From the NCBI RefSeq assembly GCF_015706575.1, contig NW_024037064.1, positions 6,075,427 through 6,139,426 on the forward strand: a DNA stretch of 64,000 bases, written 5' to 3'. A model generated the notes under the pieces. It made no database searches. It saw only the letters and a program-made list of their open reading frames with translations, and had not been told where the DNA came from. Shown here piece by piece: positions 9,843 to 19,190 of this stretch. The position numbers and the translations under genes are program-made. This DNA comes from Patiria miniata. Its lineage: Eukaryota; Echinodermata; Asteroidea; Valvatida; Asterinidae. Numbering within the stretch: position 1 is the stretch's first letter; each line of letters starts with the position of its first letter.

Positions 9843-11040
9843 AGCATCCATTTTGTGATTTTACCAGTGATTGTGCTTTGCACTCACAGGATTATACCAG
9901 GGTTGGACTACCGAAGCTGTCTGCAAGTAAACTGTGCCCACATCACCAGCGCTAAATGGCAGAACCACTGGAAGAGGGAGCCCAAAGACGAAATGAGACA
10001 CAAACGCCGCAGACACAAACTAGCCCTGGCCCAAGCACAGCACAAGACAGACAGGCAACTCCGACCCAAGAAGTACCGGCTGGTAACAAACAACCTTCCC
10101 AGCAGGAACCAACGCAACAACCACCGCGGCAACTACAGCCAAGACCGGGTGAGACACAAACTAACCCTGGTCCAAGCACAGCTGCGACCCAACAACTACC
10201 GGCTGATGGAGTGAGGGATGATCAACAAACGACTCAGTCCAGCAGCAGACAGCCTTCCCAGCAGGAACCAACGCAACAACCACCACCGCAACTACAGCCA
10301 AGACCGGGTGAGACACAAACTAACCCTGGTCCAAGCACAGCTGCGACCCAACAACTACCGGCTGATGGAGTGAGGGATGATCAACAAACGACTCAGTCCA
10401 GCAGCAGACAGCCTTCCCAGCAGGAACCAATGCCACAACCACCGCCACAACTACAGCCAAGACCGGGTGAGACACAAACTAACCCTGGTCCAAGCACAGC
10501 TGCGACCCAACAACTACCGGCTGATGGAGTGAGGGATGATCAACAAACGACTCAGTCCGGCAGCAGACAGCCTTCCCAGCAGGAACCAATGCCACAACCA
10601 CCGCCACAACTACAGCCAAGACCGGGTGAGGCACAAATTAACCCTGGTCCAAGCACAGCTCCATCCCAACAACTACCGGCTGATGGAGTGAGGGATGATC
10701 AACAAACGACTCAGTCCGGCAGCAGACAGCCTTCCCAGCAGGAACCAACGCAACAACCACCGCCACAACTACAGCCAAGACTCGGTGAGACACATTTGAA
10801 CATATCGTCTGTAAACCCTGCATGTTATGACTCCCCTGGCCCTGACATCGGTTCCCTGACAGCATCCTTCCCCTCCATCCTTTGCATTGACGCTATTAGG
10901 CGCAATGCATATAGCGTAGCAGAGTCCCTGAAACAAGGGGTACCGCACTGGTGTACTGCCCCCTGTCACCACATGGCGAATTACTCGGAGCATCCGTACT
11001 GCACAATACCACAACCAATAAGTGACTAATTGAAACACAG
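9843..11040 (+). repeat. Pro/Gln-rich element with 159-bp internal repeats (copy 1)
   Basis: The element starts with a block shared with 47770-47830 ('agcatccattttgtgatttta' through 'actcacaggattata'), carries four or more 159-bp units (GGCTGATGGAG recurs at 10201, 10360, 10519 and 10678) and ends with a block ending in CCAATAAGTGACTAA. Shorter copies are at 15235-15640, 47820-48305 and 59425-59995. A repeat length divisible by three preserves the reading frame. Confidence 0.85.
9956..11029 (+). CDS. Hypothetical Pro/Gln-rich repetitive protein frame with NPGP motifs
   Basis: An open frame of 357 codons from ATG 9956 to TAA 11027-11029. It is low-complexity (Gln, Pro, Thr, Ser) and built of 53-residue repeats. 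Each repeat carries QPSQQEPxxQPP, RPGETQTNPGPS and PADGVRDDQQTTQS. The tail is non-repetitive, with several Cys. NPGP is the invariant end of 2A-type recoding peptides, but the usual preceding Asp-x-Glu is not present (Glu-Thr-Gln-Thr here). An acceptor-like CACTCACAG lies just upstream (about 9890), so this may be an exon. Alternatively it is a non-genic repeat that stays open because of its period. I do not assign a function. Confidence 0.35.
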   Translation: MAEPLEEGAQRRNETQTPQTQTSPGPSTAQDRQATPTQEVPAGNKQPSQQEPTQQPPRQLQPRPGETQTNPGPSTAATQQLPADGVRDDQQTTQSSSRQPSQQEPTQQPPPQLQPRPGETQTNPGPSTAATQQLPADGVRDDQQTTQSSSRQPSQQEPMPQPPPQLQPRPGETQTNPGPSTAATQQLPADGVRDDQQTTQSGSRQPSQQEPMPQPPPQLQPRPGEAQINPGPSTAPSQQLPADGVRDDQQTTQSGSRQPSQQEPTQQPPPQLQPRLGETHLNISSVNPACYDSPGPDIGSLTASFPSILCIDAIRRNAYSVAESLKQGVPHWCTAPCHHMANYSEHPYCTIPQPISD

Positions 11041-11139
11041 ATAAGGTCACACTATCCTCACTGGAATGCAGTTGCCAGCTGTGGTATGTTGTGGTACACG
11101 GCTAGTCAGGTAGTTCCACAGCTGCTGTTTTTGTGCAGT

Positions 11140-11640
11140 CCTGCTACCACACAAAGGCTGTGCAGTCATGCAGGTCACTTGCTCCTTGTATGAAGGAATG
11201 CCCCCATTGCACCCCGTCCTTAAGCCATATTTTGCATTCTTCTGATTGGTATGCCTCTTCACAGAACATAATTCACTATACTTACTTACGTATTAGTACT
11301 CATCCATTATTGAATACACTAGGAAAGAAAGGCATAAAACCCTGTGCAACTTCAGTCCTGCAAAATCCTCCAACTGCCTTCATGTAAAAATTGCATACAG
11401 CCTCAATCCTGCAAAAGGCTCTGTTATTTATGTTGTCCTTGAAGGGGTGACCACTACCTCAATCCTGCAAAATCCTCCGGCAATCACTGTCAAGTTGTTG
11501 AGGCAGAGCCAGTGACATCCTGGAGCAGTGCGGAGGATAAGTACATGTATAATGTAGGCCTAAATATGTGTGGCTGAGCATAAACAACAAAAGGTCCAGT
11601 GCATCCTGCAAAATCAGCCACACATTTCTGCCATAAAGCC
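11140..11640 (+). repeat. CAATCCTGCAAAATCCTCC dispersed repeat block
   Basis: Several copies of a CCTCAATCCTGCAAAATCC core occur here, in direct orientation at 52130-52480 and 54470-54800, and inverted at 14620-14960. It always lies next to the TPR modules, so it was copied along with them. Confidence 0.75.
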
Positions 11641-12160
11641 TCAATTTTTTGCAAAATGTTCCATTTTGCTGAGAGGATTTGGGGAGGTTAGGCCAAAAAA
11701 AAGTTTCCAGTTTCTGGTTTGTACGTGTGTCGCCGTAGCCGTGCGCGTCTGCAAAATTAAAAAGTTTTTTTTAAATGTAAGATGATGTCTCAAAACTGCC
11801 AAACTCACTGGTTTGACTGGAATCCTGCTGCTGCACAATTTTAACGTGTTTTAGAGATGGTTACGATCAAGTATAAGCTGTATGTAGCCTCTCTGGGCAC
11901 CCATATATTTTGCACTAAATTTAGTCGGGCACCATTTGCACACGGTGTTGCAATTTTGTTATTGTGCATCTGGAAGCCAGACTGAGGGAGCGATGGTCGT
12001 GTATCTCTGGGAATCTGTCAATGCATTTTAATTAGCGCAATATGTAAGGGAGCAGACAAATGACCAGCCTGACAGCTCATGTACGATGTCGATGTCGCTG
12101 TGTGGTCTGACATTACCATTTTCCCTGATTTTTGTCTTGATTATCCAAATTTCCTGAAGA
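11641..12160 (+). promoter_or_regulatory. Conserved upstream region of the TPR-Death-NACHT gene
   Basis: Near-identical sequence precedes TPR copies 3 and 4 (about 52480-52996 and 54780-55318) and occurs inverted inside this gene's own intron (about 16345-17015). No TATA box was seen. By position it is the likely promoter region and 5' UTR, but no transcription start can be placed from sequence alone. Confidence 0.4.
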
Positions 12161-12181
12161 ATGTTCGTGTCGGTTGAGATC
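12161..12181 (+). other. Candidate 5' exon end with conserved upstream ATG and donor
   Basis: ATG 12161 is followed after seven codons by C|GTAAGTGGG, a consensus donor after 12181. The same ATG-to-donor spacing is kept in copy 3 (52997, donor after 53017) and copy 4 (55319, donor after 55339). If spliced to exon A it makes a ten-codon upstream frame ending in TGA that overlaps the main ATG. Whether the exon is transcribed is unknown. Confidence 0.35.
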
Positions 12182-12483
12182 GTAAGTGGGTGCAGACTTC
12201 TCAAGCCTTATGGCCTTACTGAGGTCACCTCAAGCTCCACTCTGAAAGATATTTTTGAAAGTTTTAAGGGGATCGAAGTGTCATCTGCATCATATCAGCC
12301 GACATTTGAAGAAAAAAAAAGTGGGGCCCAAAAAAAAATTAAAAAACCTGCGTCGCCGGACAACTTTTGGGGCAAGCTCCATACCAGAAACGGCAGACTT
12401 TGTTTTGGTCTTAGGGTTAATGGGGGATTATACTGTAGAAAACTCTGTCCTTTTATGTTACGTGCGATCATTTTTATTTTCAG

Positions 12484-12674
12484 ATAATGTCATGAAAGCC
12501 CAGGAAGCAGACGCCAACGAGCGCGCAAAGAAGCGTAAAGCAGAGGCGACGGTTCTGAAAGATCAGGGGAACCAAGCATTCAAGAAGAGCGATTACACAC
12601 GAGCCATTGAGCTCTACACGCAGGGCCTGGAACATCTAAAAGACTTCGTGGTGCTGTACACCAACAGGGCACAG
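12484..12674 (+). CDS. TPR exon A of TTC12-derived TPR-Death-NACHT-LRR gene
   Basis: Borders: acceptor TTTTCAG ending 12483, donor ACAG|GTAAAC after 12674. It enters in phase 1 and leaves in phase 0. A conserved in-frame Met (ATG 12492) is the likely start and is present in all four copies. The product begins with a charged helix (ADANERAKKRKAEA), then a canonical TPR: KDQGNQAF, DYTRAIELYTQGLE, VLYTNRAQ. Both the basic helix and the TPR spacing match the TPR region of TTC12 rather than other TPR cochaperones, and TTC12's roughly first 80 residues would be missing. TPRs bind protein partners, often HSP90/HSP70 tails; which partner is used here is unknown. Confidence 0.85.
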
Positions 12675-13080
12675 GTAAACAAGTCAAGTCTGTTACGAGC
12701 CAAGATCTCCGTATTCATGAAATGACTGAGAATATTTCTATTCCCCCTGGATCAGGCCATTGTAGGTTGCTCCCCAACTAATACCCTTACCATTTACATG
12801 TGTACTCCTGGGTGGAGAGAGGCAAGTGAAGATGAAGGCTTGTAAGAGAGATACGCAACGTTTTAATTTATTTCCTGAAAAGTTTTCATATAAAGAAGGG
12901 GGGAAAAAAAAAAGGAAAACATATCAATTTGGGAGGGGGGCCAACTCATCTTACATGTATGTTTTTGTAGTACTGCTAATAAGGCAGACGATTGTTATCC
13001 TGTTGAGACACACAACGCTTCGTTGATCACTATGCGGCAAATTTGCATCCCCTCTTTTCACTTATTTCCCCCTCCCCAAG

Positions 13081-13273
13081 GCTTACAACAAATTGGAAAA
13101 GTTTACAGAGGCAATGGTGGACTGCCGGACTGCCTTGCAGTTGGAACCAAATAACGTCAAGGCATTGGTGCACCTTGGCAAGGCCCAGCAGGGACTGAAG
13201 GATTACGAGGCGGCCGTTTCGACTTACCAAGAAATCCTCAATATTGACGAGAAGTACGAGAACATGGTCGCAG
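13081..13273 (+). CDS. TPR exon B of the same gene
   Basis: Borders: pyrimidine-rich acceptor CCTCCCCAAG ending 13080, donor GCAG|GTGGGT after 13273; enters in phase 0, leaves in phase 1. It encodes AYNKLEKFTEAMVDCRTAL followed by PNNVKALVHLGKAQQGLKD and YEAAVSTYQEIL, completing the first TPR pair and adding a third motif. TTC12 has the same break between NRAQ and AY. Copies with few changes lie at 51599, 53942 and 57124. A+B together form a cassette with phase 1 at both ends and a total length divisible by three in every copy. Confidence 0.85.
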
Positions 13274-13975
13274 GTGGGTCAGCAGTCTTCAGGCCAAAAC
13301 CACAAACATGAGATGCGATCATACTAAATGAGTCATTTGTCGGCCCTTATCGAATGTTGTAGGTTTTTTTTTTTACATTTTTGAATAGAGCTGTATTTCA
13401 GTTTATATTGGGTGAAAACCACATGTAAATAGGACCTTCCGTTCAGAAGTTATGAGACTAAGAACACAGGCATATTTGAAACAAGAAAATGGAGAAAACA
13501 AACAGAGAAATAAACGATTCAAAATTGAAGTGTTTATTACACAACAATAAACATGCCTTATTTCAGGTTTTTGACATTAACTCCTTAGCAAAAATGTCAC
13601 ATTTTAAATACTTTATCCTGAAATTTTCTCGGGAAGAAAAAGTTGACATGTAAAAGGACATATGTAGACTTCCGATTTTACAATGGCACAAGCTGCGCCA
13701 TTTTTTATGAAATCGACTGCTGCCCACTGTCAAAATTTTGAAATTTTCACCCTGACTGAACTTTTTTGGGCTTTATCTTAAAATCATAATTGCTGACAAA
13801 CGACTCATTCAGCTTGATCGCATCACAAATGTGAATGTGAACGCGAATCTGAAGCTAATTTGAAGTCATTCAGGACACGTATTTAGAGTTGAAATGTTTG
13901 CAGATCCACAGTGCATTTATTTGCTGATTATTTTTGTGGATTTTTCATTTTCCAACAATCTCACCCCTGCACTAG

Positions 13976-14095
13976 GCTACATTGCAGCGGTGAATCTAGC
14001 CGAGTCCACAGCCAAGTCTGATATGGAGGCTGAGAGGCTGTTCAGTGAGGGCGACGTCAAGGCAACGGGCGTTCATGAGATCGGACTCAGTGGCG
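13976..14095 (+). CDS. TPR-module exon C of the same gene
   Basis: Borders: acceptor CTGCACTAG ending 13975, donor GGCG|GTAAGC after 14095; phase 1 at both ends. It encodes GYIAAVNLAESTAKSDMEAE and a short acidic tail, equivalent to the helix after the last TPR of TTC12 (VKGYLNQVDL-type). Only copies 1 and 4 have this exon (57968-58087 in copy 4); copies 2 and 3 lack it. The final G of the exon joins GT of the Death exon to make Gly. Confidence 0.8.
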
Positions 14096-14990
14096 GTAAG
14101 CAAAAACTCTGCCATAATTTAAGAAATATGCAAATGTAGGTATGTAAATTGAATGTTTCTTATTCCCAAAATGTCCGTTTTTTAGCATTTCAAATAATCT
14201 TGAATTTTGGTTTAACTAAAGACCCTTTATTGGTTGTGCCATGACAGTGGGCAGCAGTCGATTTCATAAAAAAAGGCGCAGCTTGTGCCATGTGTAAGAC
14301 TTACGCAACAAATTTGTTGCGCAGCTGCGCAATAAACTTACGATCAATCTTACGAAACTTGGCGTAGCTGCACAACGCTTTGAATAATTGGACGAGGATA
14401 AAAGCAGCATTTACGATGGCTGTTTGGGTGTGAATTTTTTCATTCGCGAAACAGTCGTTGGATCACCTCAGCCAGCCATTTTGAAAATCATTTTGTCCAT
14501 CTTGTATCAACCTTGATAAGTTGTGCAATGAGCTCTATGACAGTCCTGAATTTGAATTATGGTTTGTGGGTTGTTCTGAATAGTCTTAACCCTAACCGCC
14601 CTGAATCCTCCAAAATCCTTTTTGCAAATTGGAGGAATTTGCAGGATTGAGGTTACATGGCCAAAGTGCGTTGCTGATTTCGGAGTACGCAGTGTCAAGG
14701 TCTTGGGCCGAATTGTGTTGTTAATGCTCAGCCATGCATACATTTAGTCCTTGATTATACTTGACATCCTCCGCACTGCTCAAGGATGTCACTGCCTCTG
14801 CCTCAGCCTATTGACAGTCATAGCCGGAGGATTTTGCAGGTTTCAGGCAGTGGTCACCCCTCCATGGACCATATTCAAGAAACAACGGAGGAATTTGCAG
14901 GATTGAGGCTATATGCTATTTTTCCATGAGGCCAATTGGAGGATTTTGCAGGATTGAGGCTACATCCTAGCAAAAAGGCCTAGGGAGTTA
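14096..14990 (+). other. Intron segment with inverted CCTCC-repeat block
   Basis: The first ~430 bases match the intron after exon C4 (58088-58530), showing that copies 1 and 4 were duplicated with their introns. 14620-14960 holds GGAGGATTTTGCAGGATTGAGG repeats, the reverse of the block at 11140-11640. Confidence 0.7.
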
Positions 14991-15234
14991 GGGTTAACAA
15001 GCCTATTAATTTTAGGGTTGACAGGTCAAAGGTCAAGGTCACTATTGCTAAAACAAAAGAAATCTTGTCAACGCAATTACTTGAGAATAATTACTTAGGA
15101 GTTTGAAATTTGGTTTGTGGTTTGTCCTTTGTTTTTGATAGTCTTAAGAGGCCTGTTGCTTTTGGGGCCGACAGGTCAAAGGTCAAGGTCACTAATATTG
15201 CTAAAACAATTAAAAAAATACATGTATTGTCAGC
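14991..15234 (+). repeat. Tandem ~150-bp repeats with perfect DR1 motifs
   Basis: Two units contain AGGTCAAAGGTCAAGGTCAC (AGGTCA half-sites at 15023 and 15173). AGGTCA-A-AGGTCA is a perfect DR1 nuclear-receptor element followed by a third half-site. Homologous units lie at 59083 and 59226. The location inside an immune-type gene's intron is suggestive only. Confidence 0.7.
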
Positions 15235-15640
15235 ATGAATGCTTTAGAAATACTTAGGAACTTCATGTTTGGTTTGTGGGTTGCTCTTAACGTAAACACA
15301 GTAGCAGACAGTCAAGCAGCTCTGACCCAACAACTACCAGATGATCAACAAACGACTCAGTCTGGCAGCAGACAGCCTTCCCAGCAGGAACCAACGCAAC
15401 AACCTCCGCCGCAACTACAGCCAGGAGCGGGTGAGACACAAACATTCGTCTGTAAACCCTGCATGTCATGACTCCCCTGGCCCTGATATTGGTTTCCTGA
15501 CAGCATCCTTCCCTCCCATCCTTTGCATTGACGCTATTATAGGCACAATATATAGCATAGCAGAGTCCCTGAAACAAGGGGGACCACACTGCAGACTAGC
15601 CCCTGTCACCCCATGGCGAATTTTACTTACTATCTGGATG
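15235..15640 (+). repeat. Pro/Gln element, short copy inside the intron
   Basis: It contains one 159-bp-type unit (QPSQQEPTQQPPPQLQP) and the Cys-containing tail block, frameshifted relative to copy 1. An ATG at 15235 followed by a hydrophobic run looks like a signal peptide, but the segment comes from the DR1 repeat unit, so I regard this as chance. Confidence 0.7.
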
Positions 15641-15901
15641 AAAGTGAATTTTCCCGTTCAATTCCGAGAACTCCCCTCGCGTTCCCGTACACGTTTATTC
15701 ATTTGACTGGCAAGGCAGAGAAGAGGAGAGCTCTCGGGATTGAATGGGACAATTGCATAAGTGTCCAAAGTTGCTGTGCTGAACATATTAAAGCGCAAGC
15801 TTTGTTTACCATAAACAGCTGTTGAACTAAGCAATAAACCTCATGAAGATTTTGTACAGAAACGTTGTTTACTGTATTAATTGATTTGTGTCTGTTTGTA
15901 G

Positions 15902-16156
15902 GTATCACTGACCCTGTTCTACGCAAGATCTCTGAGAGGCTTGGCTCTGAATGGCGGAAGCTGGCTACACATCTCGGTTTAAGCGCTGCAGAGATCGAGC
16001 GCATCGTGATGGATAACCCAGGCCAGACAGAGAACCAGATCTTCAACATGCTGGTCAAATGGAGGTGCCAACAATCCACTAGCGTGGATCAGAGGGACGT
16101 GTTATGCACAGCTCTGATGGAGATCGGCAGAAGGGACATTGTTGAAAACCTGTTAG
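15902..16156 (+). CDS. Death-domain exon of the TPR-Death-NACHT-LRR gene
   Basis: An 85-codon exon with acceptor TGTTTGTAG ending 15901 and donor TTAG|GTAGGT after 16156; phase 1 at both ends. The fold pattern is a full six-helix Death domain: DPVLRKISERLG, then WRKLATHLGLSAAEIERI, DNPGQTENQIFNML, KW, and a last pair of helices with ALMEIGRRDIVENLL. The conserved Trp of 'EWRKLA' and of 'VKW' are both present. Death domains make homotypic contacts in receptor and NLR signalling complexes (MyD88-, FADD- or PIDD-type). The in-frame junction with exon C is supported by phase and by the Gly codon formed. There is no copy of this exon in the right arm of the window. Confidence 0.88.
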
Positions 16157-16344
16157 GTAGGTATCAGAATGAACCACATCAATCATTGTTTCAATCGTAG
16201 CCTTGGTACATATGATTGAATGACAAAGCAAAACACCATTTTTTTTCTGGCCATTAAAAATAACTAGGTGTGCTTAAGGAAGCCTTTAAAAACAGTATTA
16301 CTTTACCTACGGTGTACCTGAAATTAATGAAATACTGTTGTTGG

Positions 16345-17015
16345 GCCAAAAAAAAAAGTCTCCGGTGTCTGGTATGGAGCTTGCCCCAAAAGTGGTGCAG
16401 CGACGCAGGTTTTTTTTTTCCCCTTCTTTTTTCTTCTTCAAATGTCGGCTGATGTTGCAGAAAACGCTTTGATCCCCTTAAAACTCTCAAAAATATCCTT
16501 TAGGGTGGAGCTTGAGGTGACCTCAGTAAGGCCATAAGGCTTGAAAAGTCTGCACCAACTTACCATCTAGACTGACACAAACATTCTTTGGGAAATTTGG
16601 ATAGTCAAGAGAAAAATCAGAGAAAACGGTAACGTCAGACCATACAGCGACATCAACATAATGCATGTGCTGCCAGGCTGGTCATTATTCTGCTCCCCTA
16701 CATATTGCACCATTGAAATTTTTTTTTACAGGTTCCAGATACCTGACCATCGCTCCCTCAGTCTGGCTTCCAGACGCATAATTGCAAAATTACAACACCG
16801 TCTGCGAATGATGCACAACTTAATTTAGTGCAGAATATACGGGAACTCAGAGATGCCAGATAAAGCTTTACTCGATCTTAACCCCATCTAAAGACACGTT
16901 AAAATTGTGCAGCAGCAGGATTCCAGTCAAACCAGTGAGTTTGGCGGTTTTGAGACATCTTCTTTTATTTAACTTTTGTTTTAAAATTTTGCCGACGGGC
17001 ATGGCTAGAGCGACG
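16345..17015 (-). repeat. Inverted copy of the gene's own upstream region inside its intron
   Basis: Read on the minus strand, this segment follows the order of 11720-12430: the Cys/Thr-poor 'caaactcactggtttgac' block, the 'gtctggaagccagact' block, the candidate 5' exon (with an in-frame TAG here) and the 'aagctccataccagaaac' block. It lies between the Death and NACHT exons, so a pre-mRNA that starts upstream would contain complementary stretches hundreds of bases long. Confidence 0.8.
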
Positions 17016-17584
17016 TGCATCCTTTTTGTTTGCCTTAAAGGGAATATACAACATTTGCAAACATCAAAAAATAAAACTACCAAGTTTTTGCAAAATACCT
17101 TAATAGGATGTTGGTAAATGACAGTCTAAAGCATCCTGTAAAATTATGGCACCTGGTATGCCGTCATTTTCAAGAAAAGTGGTATTTTTGTATCAATTTC
17201 CAACGCTGATCGGCCGATGAGCGTTGGAAAAAACTGGCTTTTTTTTCAAATACTGGCCCCAATTGACCATTGCACTTGTTTGCAATCGATTACAAACCTA
17301 TGAATGGGTACGAGCCAGCTAGACTGGTTCCCTGACCTTACAATTCCCCAACTGCTCTGTTTCTTCTTATATGGAGTCAGGTAACCAGACTTCAGGAAAA
17401 TGATCGTTTTTCTTGGTTTTTATAGCATTTTCGAACCCAAAAGCTCCAAAAAGTCAGTGTAACTATATTTGCTTTATATTTCCAACCCCCCAATTCCATC
17501 CATTTCTGAAAATTACAGCAAAAGCAAATGATGTATATTCCCTTTAACACAATTTACTGTCCGTTTAAGGTAATCAAATCCTTT

Positions 17585-18547
17585 AGGTCAAAAAAAATAA
17601 TAGTTCTGCTTCCGGTTACCCAACCGACCCTATTTTTAGGCTGTGACCCTAAAATTTTTATCTGCAATTCCAAAAAAAAAAAAAAAAAAAAAAAAAGATT
17701 GAATAAATAAAAATAAATACCTTTTGTCTTGTCTGTCTTCACAAAATACCTCTCAACAACCCTTTTGCATCAAAAAAATGCTTGTACTTATTTGTTTTCT
17801 TACTTACATTCGCTATTTTTCGAAAGAAACCTCCATTATTTTTAACTACTTCGCAATTCGATGTCACGATGACTATAATCACGTGGCGACGACTGGTTCC
17901 CGCCACGCCGCGCAGGGGCCAATTTAGAAATGCGGTAACTAGTCTGTGCACGGCTATGTGATCAATAGCGCTAGCATGGCTATGCATTGCGGGCACGTGC
18001 ACTGTCAAATGGTCGGATCCGACATCGTAAAAATACCAAGAAAACACCGATGGAGAAAGAATATTTTTGCAAGTTAATTCACAGAATTGATCTAGCTTGT
18101 CTGTGTATGTATTTGCCCTGTACAAGATTCATTTTGAGATCGCACTACTCGTATTTGGAGAGATACAATGCAGCGTGTTTCCCCGAAATTTTCGACCCGT
18201 TGGCCGCGGGCCACACATGCACAGTTCATCACACACTTCAGAGTTTTGGCCAGCTTCCCATCTTGACTAATGTTGTGCATATGATGCGAATGACGTGAAT
18301 TTTCCACTATTTTTTTACGAATTATCGAACGTCAATATATTGACAATAATTAAGGTAGGTTTTATTCACGTTTTGTGGCCTTTTTGTGTATAGCTTTCGT
18401 AGTGCAATGGAAATAGTTCAGGCTAAAACTTTGCATATAATTGAATAACCCTTTTTAATCTGCATAAAAAAAATTGGCACCGACCGACCCTATTTTTGAG
18501 AGGCATGACCATGTAATCGGAAGCAGAACTATTATTTTTTTTGGCCT
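17585..18547 (+). mobile_element. TIR element, ~0.96 kb, copy 1
   Basis: Terminal inverted repeats of about 35 bp: AGGTCAAAAAAAATAATAG.. on the left, ..CTATTATTTTTTTTGGCCT on the right, both with TTCTGCTTCC inside. A second copy lies in opposite orientation at 48353-49399. Both copies share, on the matching strand, a frame starting MENS..SHHMHN..SQDGKLAKTLKCVM; it is 71 codons here on the minus strand (18092-18307) and longer in the second copy. I do not recognise the product. Confidence 0.7.
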
Positions 18548-19190
18548 TATTACAAACCAAATTTTGGGGAAACCCATAATCACACAAAAACAATATTGAA
18601 TGAGAAACGCATTTAGTTTTGTAATCGCAATTTAGATTATTGCATGTGTGGTTTTCTTCTGCTTGCATTCCTCTCTTTTTTTTGGAGGGAGAGGGGGTTG
18701 ATTCAGTGGGTGTTCGCCGTAATCACACTCTTAAAAAGAAATTCCTCCTGACAATAACGGAACAAATATGACCAATCAACGTGCAGTATTTATGTTTTTA
18801 TGACAAAACAACGCGCAGTATTTAAAATTCCAGTTTATGAAGTGATCCAAATTTCCACGTTGACTTTATTACAGTTGTGTTCACTTGATTCGTGCGTATT
18901 TGTATGAATATTGTGATCTCGGGGACCCCAAATAAAATTTTAAAAATCTTGATAAGTAAATTTCAATCCTAGTGTACATTTTACTGGAAAGTACTAGAAA
19001 CTGAAACAAATTCAGTGCTTATGTGGAGAAAGGTAAAAAAAAAAAAATAATGCAGAAAAAAAAATAGGTGGTGGAAAATGGACAAGCAGATTGGTTGGCT
19101 TGGTTGAATTGTAGCTTGAAAGAATTGTAATGAATCATGATAATTTGTTTTCTAGTAAATTACTCATTATAATTGTATGATTTGTTTTAG
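18548..19190 (+). other. Remainder of intron before the NACHT exon
   Basis: AT-rich sequence ending in a normal acceptor (GATTTGTTTTAG). No other feature was seen. Confidence 0.5.

Noticed and set aside
9855..10214. Arg/Lys-rich frame in a second register of the Pro/Gln repeats
   Set aside because: Alternate-frame shadow of the repeat; it stops within the first units, whereas the 9956 frame spans all of them.
15235..15471. Apparent signal peptide before a Pro/Gln tail
   Set aside because: The hydrophobic start is part of the intronic DR1 repeat unit; the homologous frame at 59.4 kb lacks the ATG and there is no continuation.
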